From Acanthaster planci (taxonomy: Eukaryota > Echinodermata > Asteroidea > Valvatida > Acanthasteridae): 37,104 bases of DNA. The notes beneath the pieces were generated by a model. The model searched no databases. It was not told the origin of the DNA and worked only from the letters and a program-made list of their open reading frames with translations. Each line of letters starts with the position of its first letter. The first letter of the stretch is position 1. The position numbers and the translations under genes are program-made. The stretch is taken from the NCBI RefSeq assembly GCF_001949145.1, contig NW_019091370.1, positions 2,623-39,726 on the forward strand, given 5' to 3'. This document shows, one piece after another, positions 11,701 to 37,104 of this stretch.

Positions 11701-12527
11701 TATTAATTTTAAATACAATACATGTACACATGTTCATGTATATACATTTAGAAGTATAGTCTACATGTGGCCCCAGCCACGCATTACAACTACATGTAGA
11801 TGTTGAGAATGCTGTTCACAATAAACAAACAAGGCAATTTGGGCTCATTTTCACATATTTTGGATTGTCTATGAGACAGCTCCTTTTAATTTGCCTCTCA
11901 ACAATTTTTTACCTTTTGCCACCTGTCACCGCTTCTTCTTGCGTGTGCTTGCTTGCTCTGAATTCCCACAAGAGCCTTGAAAAACTGCACATGTGTATTT
12001 ACATACGTGTGTATTTGATATATTTTTTTAAAATGGAGCACAATTTCAGGGCAAGAAATGTACTGCATGTATTCGTTTTTCAAAAATTGTGGAAATGCAA
12101 CAAAATAAACATTTCTTTTTCTTCATTTTGTTCATATTGCTGTTGCAGTTTGGTTATGAAGTGTCCTAAAATTGGGGACTAATTCAGGATGAAATTTACC
12201 TTTCAATGAAATTTACCTCCCAAAAATCCTACCATATTCTGATAATGCACCTATCATTTGTCATACACAAATAGCTACAGCACTGAGGTTTATACCTTGG
12301 AGGACATCATACACTTGTCAATAATATGCAAACATGCACATGTACATTAGCATAAAAAATGGGCATAAAAAGCATGAAATGGGGCACAAAGGAGCATTTA
12401 GAAGAACCGCATTAAAAATTGCATTGCATGGGCCCTTGAAGTATCTCCACATTAACTGCTGTCAGAGTTGTTTTTATGTCAAAGCTTTTGAATTGCATTT
12501 GTCTTTCATTGACAGTTTTCTTCACAG
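11701..12527. other. Noncoding sequence upstream of the CHD8-like gene
   Basis: No coding frame is supported. It ends in a pyrimidine-rich tract and acceptor TTTTCTTCACAG at 12527, so it is most likely the 3' part of a 5' UTR intron. Confidence 0.45.
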
Positions 12528-12637
12528 AGGGATTTGCCACAGTTACAAGTTACGGTATACCAAACTAACCATAATGTGAAAGAACATTTCTCAGAGGTAC
12601 ATGTTAGAACCCTGCCAGATCTCCTACCGCCAATAAA
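12528..12637 (+). other. 5' UTR part of the first coding exon, CHD8-like gene
   Basis: This follows the acceptor TTCTTCACAG. An in-frame TAG at 12605-12607 lies upstream of the ATG at 12638 and no other ATG in that frame intervenes, which supports 12638 as the start codon. The upstream noncoding exon and promoter are not certain. Confidence 0.55.
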
Positions 12638-36629
<23,992 letters not shown>

Positions 36630-37104
36630 GTAGGAAACTGCAGTAATACACTTTCCTTGTGCAGGTAATCATAACCTTCATAGTACTTGAGTGCAGTGTC
36701 ATATGCATGTGAACCTGTATGCATACATAGTGTTATTGCCAAATATGAACCATCTCATGCACAACCTCCTTGTACAGTGGCAATGTGGGAGTTATTGTGG
36801 CCTAGTAGTTACACATGGGTGGGAATGTTGATTGTACATGGGCAGAGAACTGGCATTGCCTATGATCAGTTGAGTGCACATTGTTCATGATCAGTTGATT
36901 TTACTTAGACAAAAAGGTTACATTGCTAATGGTCAGCTGGTTGTGCCCTGACAAGGAGCTGACATTGCTCATGGTATGTTGATTGTACTTACGCAAGGAG
37001 CAGACATTTGTCCTGATCAGTTGAGTATAGATGGGCAAGTAGCTGACATAACTCTTGATCACGTGGTTGTACATGAGCAAGAGGCTAACATTGATCTTGA
37101 TCAG
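36630..37104 (+). other. Intron 24 of the CHD8-like gene, incomplete
   Basis: This begins after exon 24 and runs to the window edge. Its second half is the 42-bp minisatellite. Nothing else is recognised. Confidence 0.7.
36827..37104. repeat. 42-bp minisatellite, runs off the window
   Basis: Units start at 36827, 36869 (a short 25-bp copy), 36894, 36936, 36978, 37020 and 37062. The spacing is exactly 42 bp from 36894 on. The consensus begins GTTGATTGTACATGGGCAAG and ends CTGACATTGCTCTTGATCA. Units differ by about 15-30 percent, so the array is old or under little homogenisation. Stop codons in all tested copies argue against coding. Confidence 0.85.

Overview
This is a eukaryotic (metazoan) window, A+T-rich, with long introns, GT-AG splice sites and many small repeats. 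Frequent ACATGTACATG and TAGGCCTAGGCC strings, and a closest match to deuterostome CHD8, suggest an invertebrate deuterostome, probably an echinoderm. That assignment is an inference from style, not a database match.

Layout. 1-3003: intergenic sequence with a striking tandem pair of CpG-dense CGACG repeats (1814-2690). 3004-4702, + strand: a three-exon EEF1AKMT4-like methyltransferase whose reading frame is broken several times although its splice sites are intact, so it is called a pseudogene. 4703-12527: no credible coding gene. This stretch holds a Penelope-type terminal repeat with a hammerhead-like core (5070-5316), hAT-like fragments (7777-8262), a possible CCAAT-rich promoter (about 8590-9011) and a nest of foldback repeats (10143-11700).

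12638-37104, + strand: one large gene, a CHD8-like (CHD6-9/Kismet subfamily) chromodomain helicase. Twenty-four coding exons join in frame to give about 1966 residues, and the gene runs off the right edge. The order is a glutamine/threonine/serine-rich N-terminus in one 2.1 kb exon, the KANRIVAEA motif, lysine-rich and acidic linkers, two chromodomains, the full SNF2 ATPase (motifs I to VI) and the conserved region after the ATPase. The C-terminal BRK domains would lie beyond the window.

The introns carry several mobile elements: five TTAA-flanked MITEs, a 1.25 kb hAT-like element with perfect 13-bp terminal repeats, an antisense Penelope-like fragment and a 42-bp minisatellite. The most useful leads are an inverted MITE pair that brackets the chromodomain-2 exon, a GC-AG intron inside the helicase, the broken methyltransferase gene, and two Penelope-type ends that share a hammerhead-like core. 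I found no clearly new multi-gene system.
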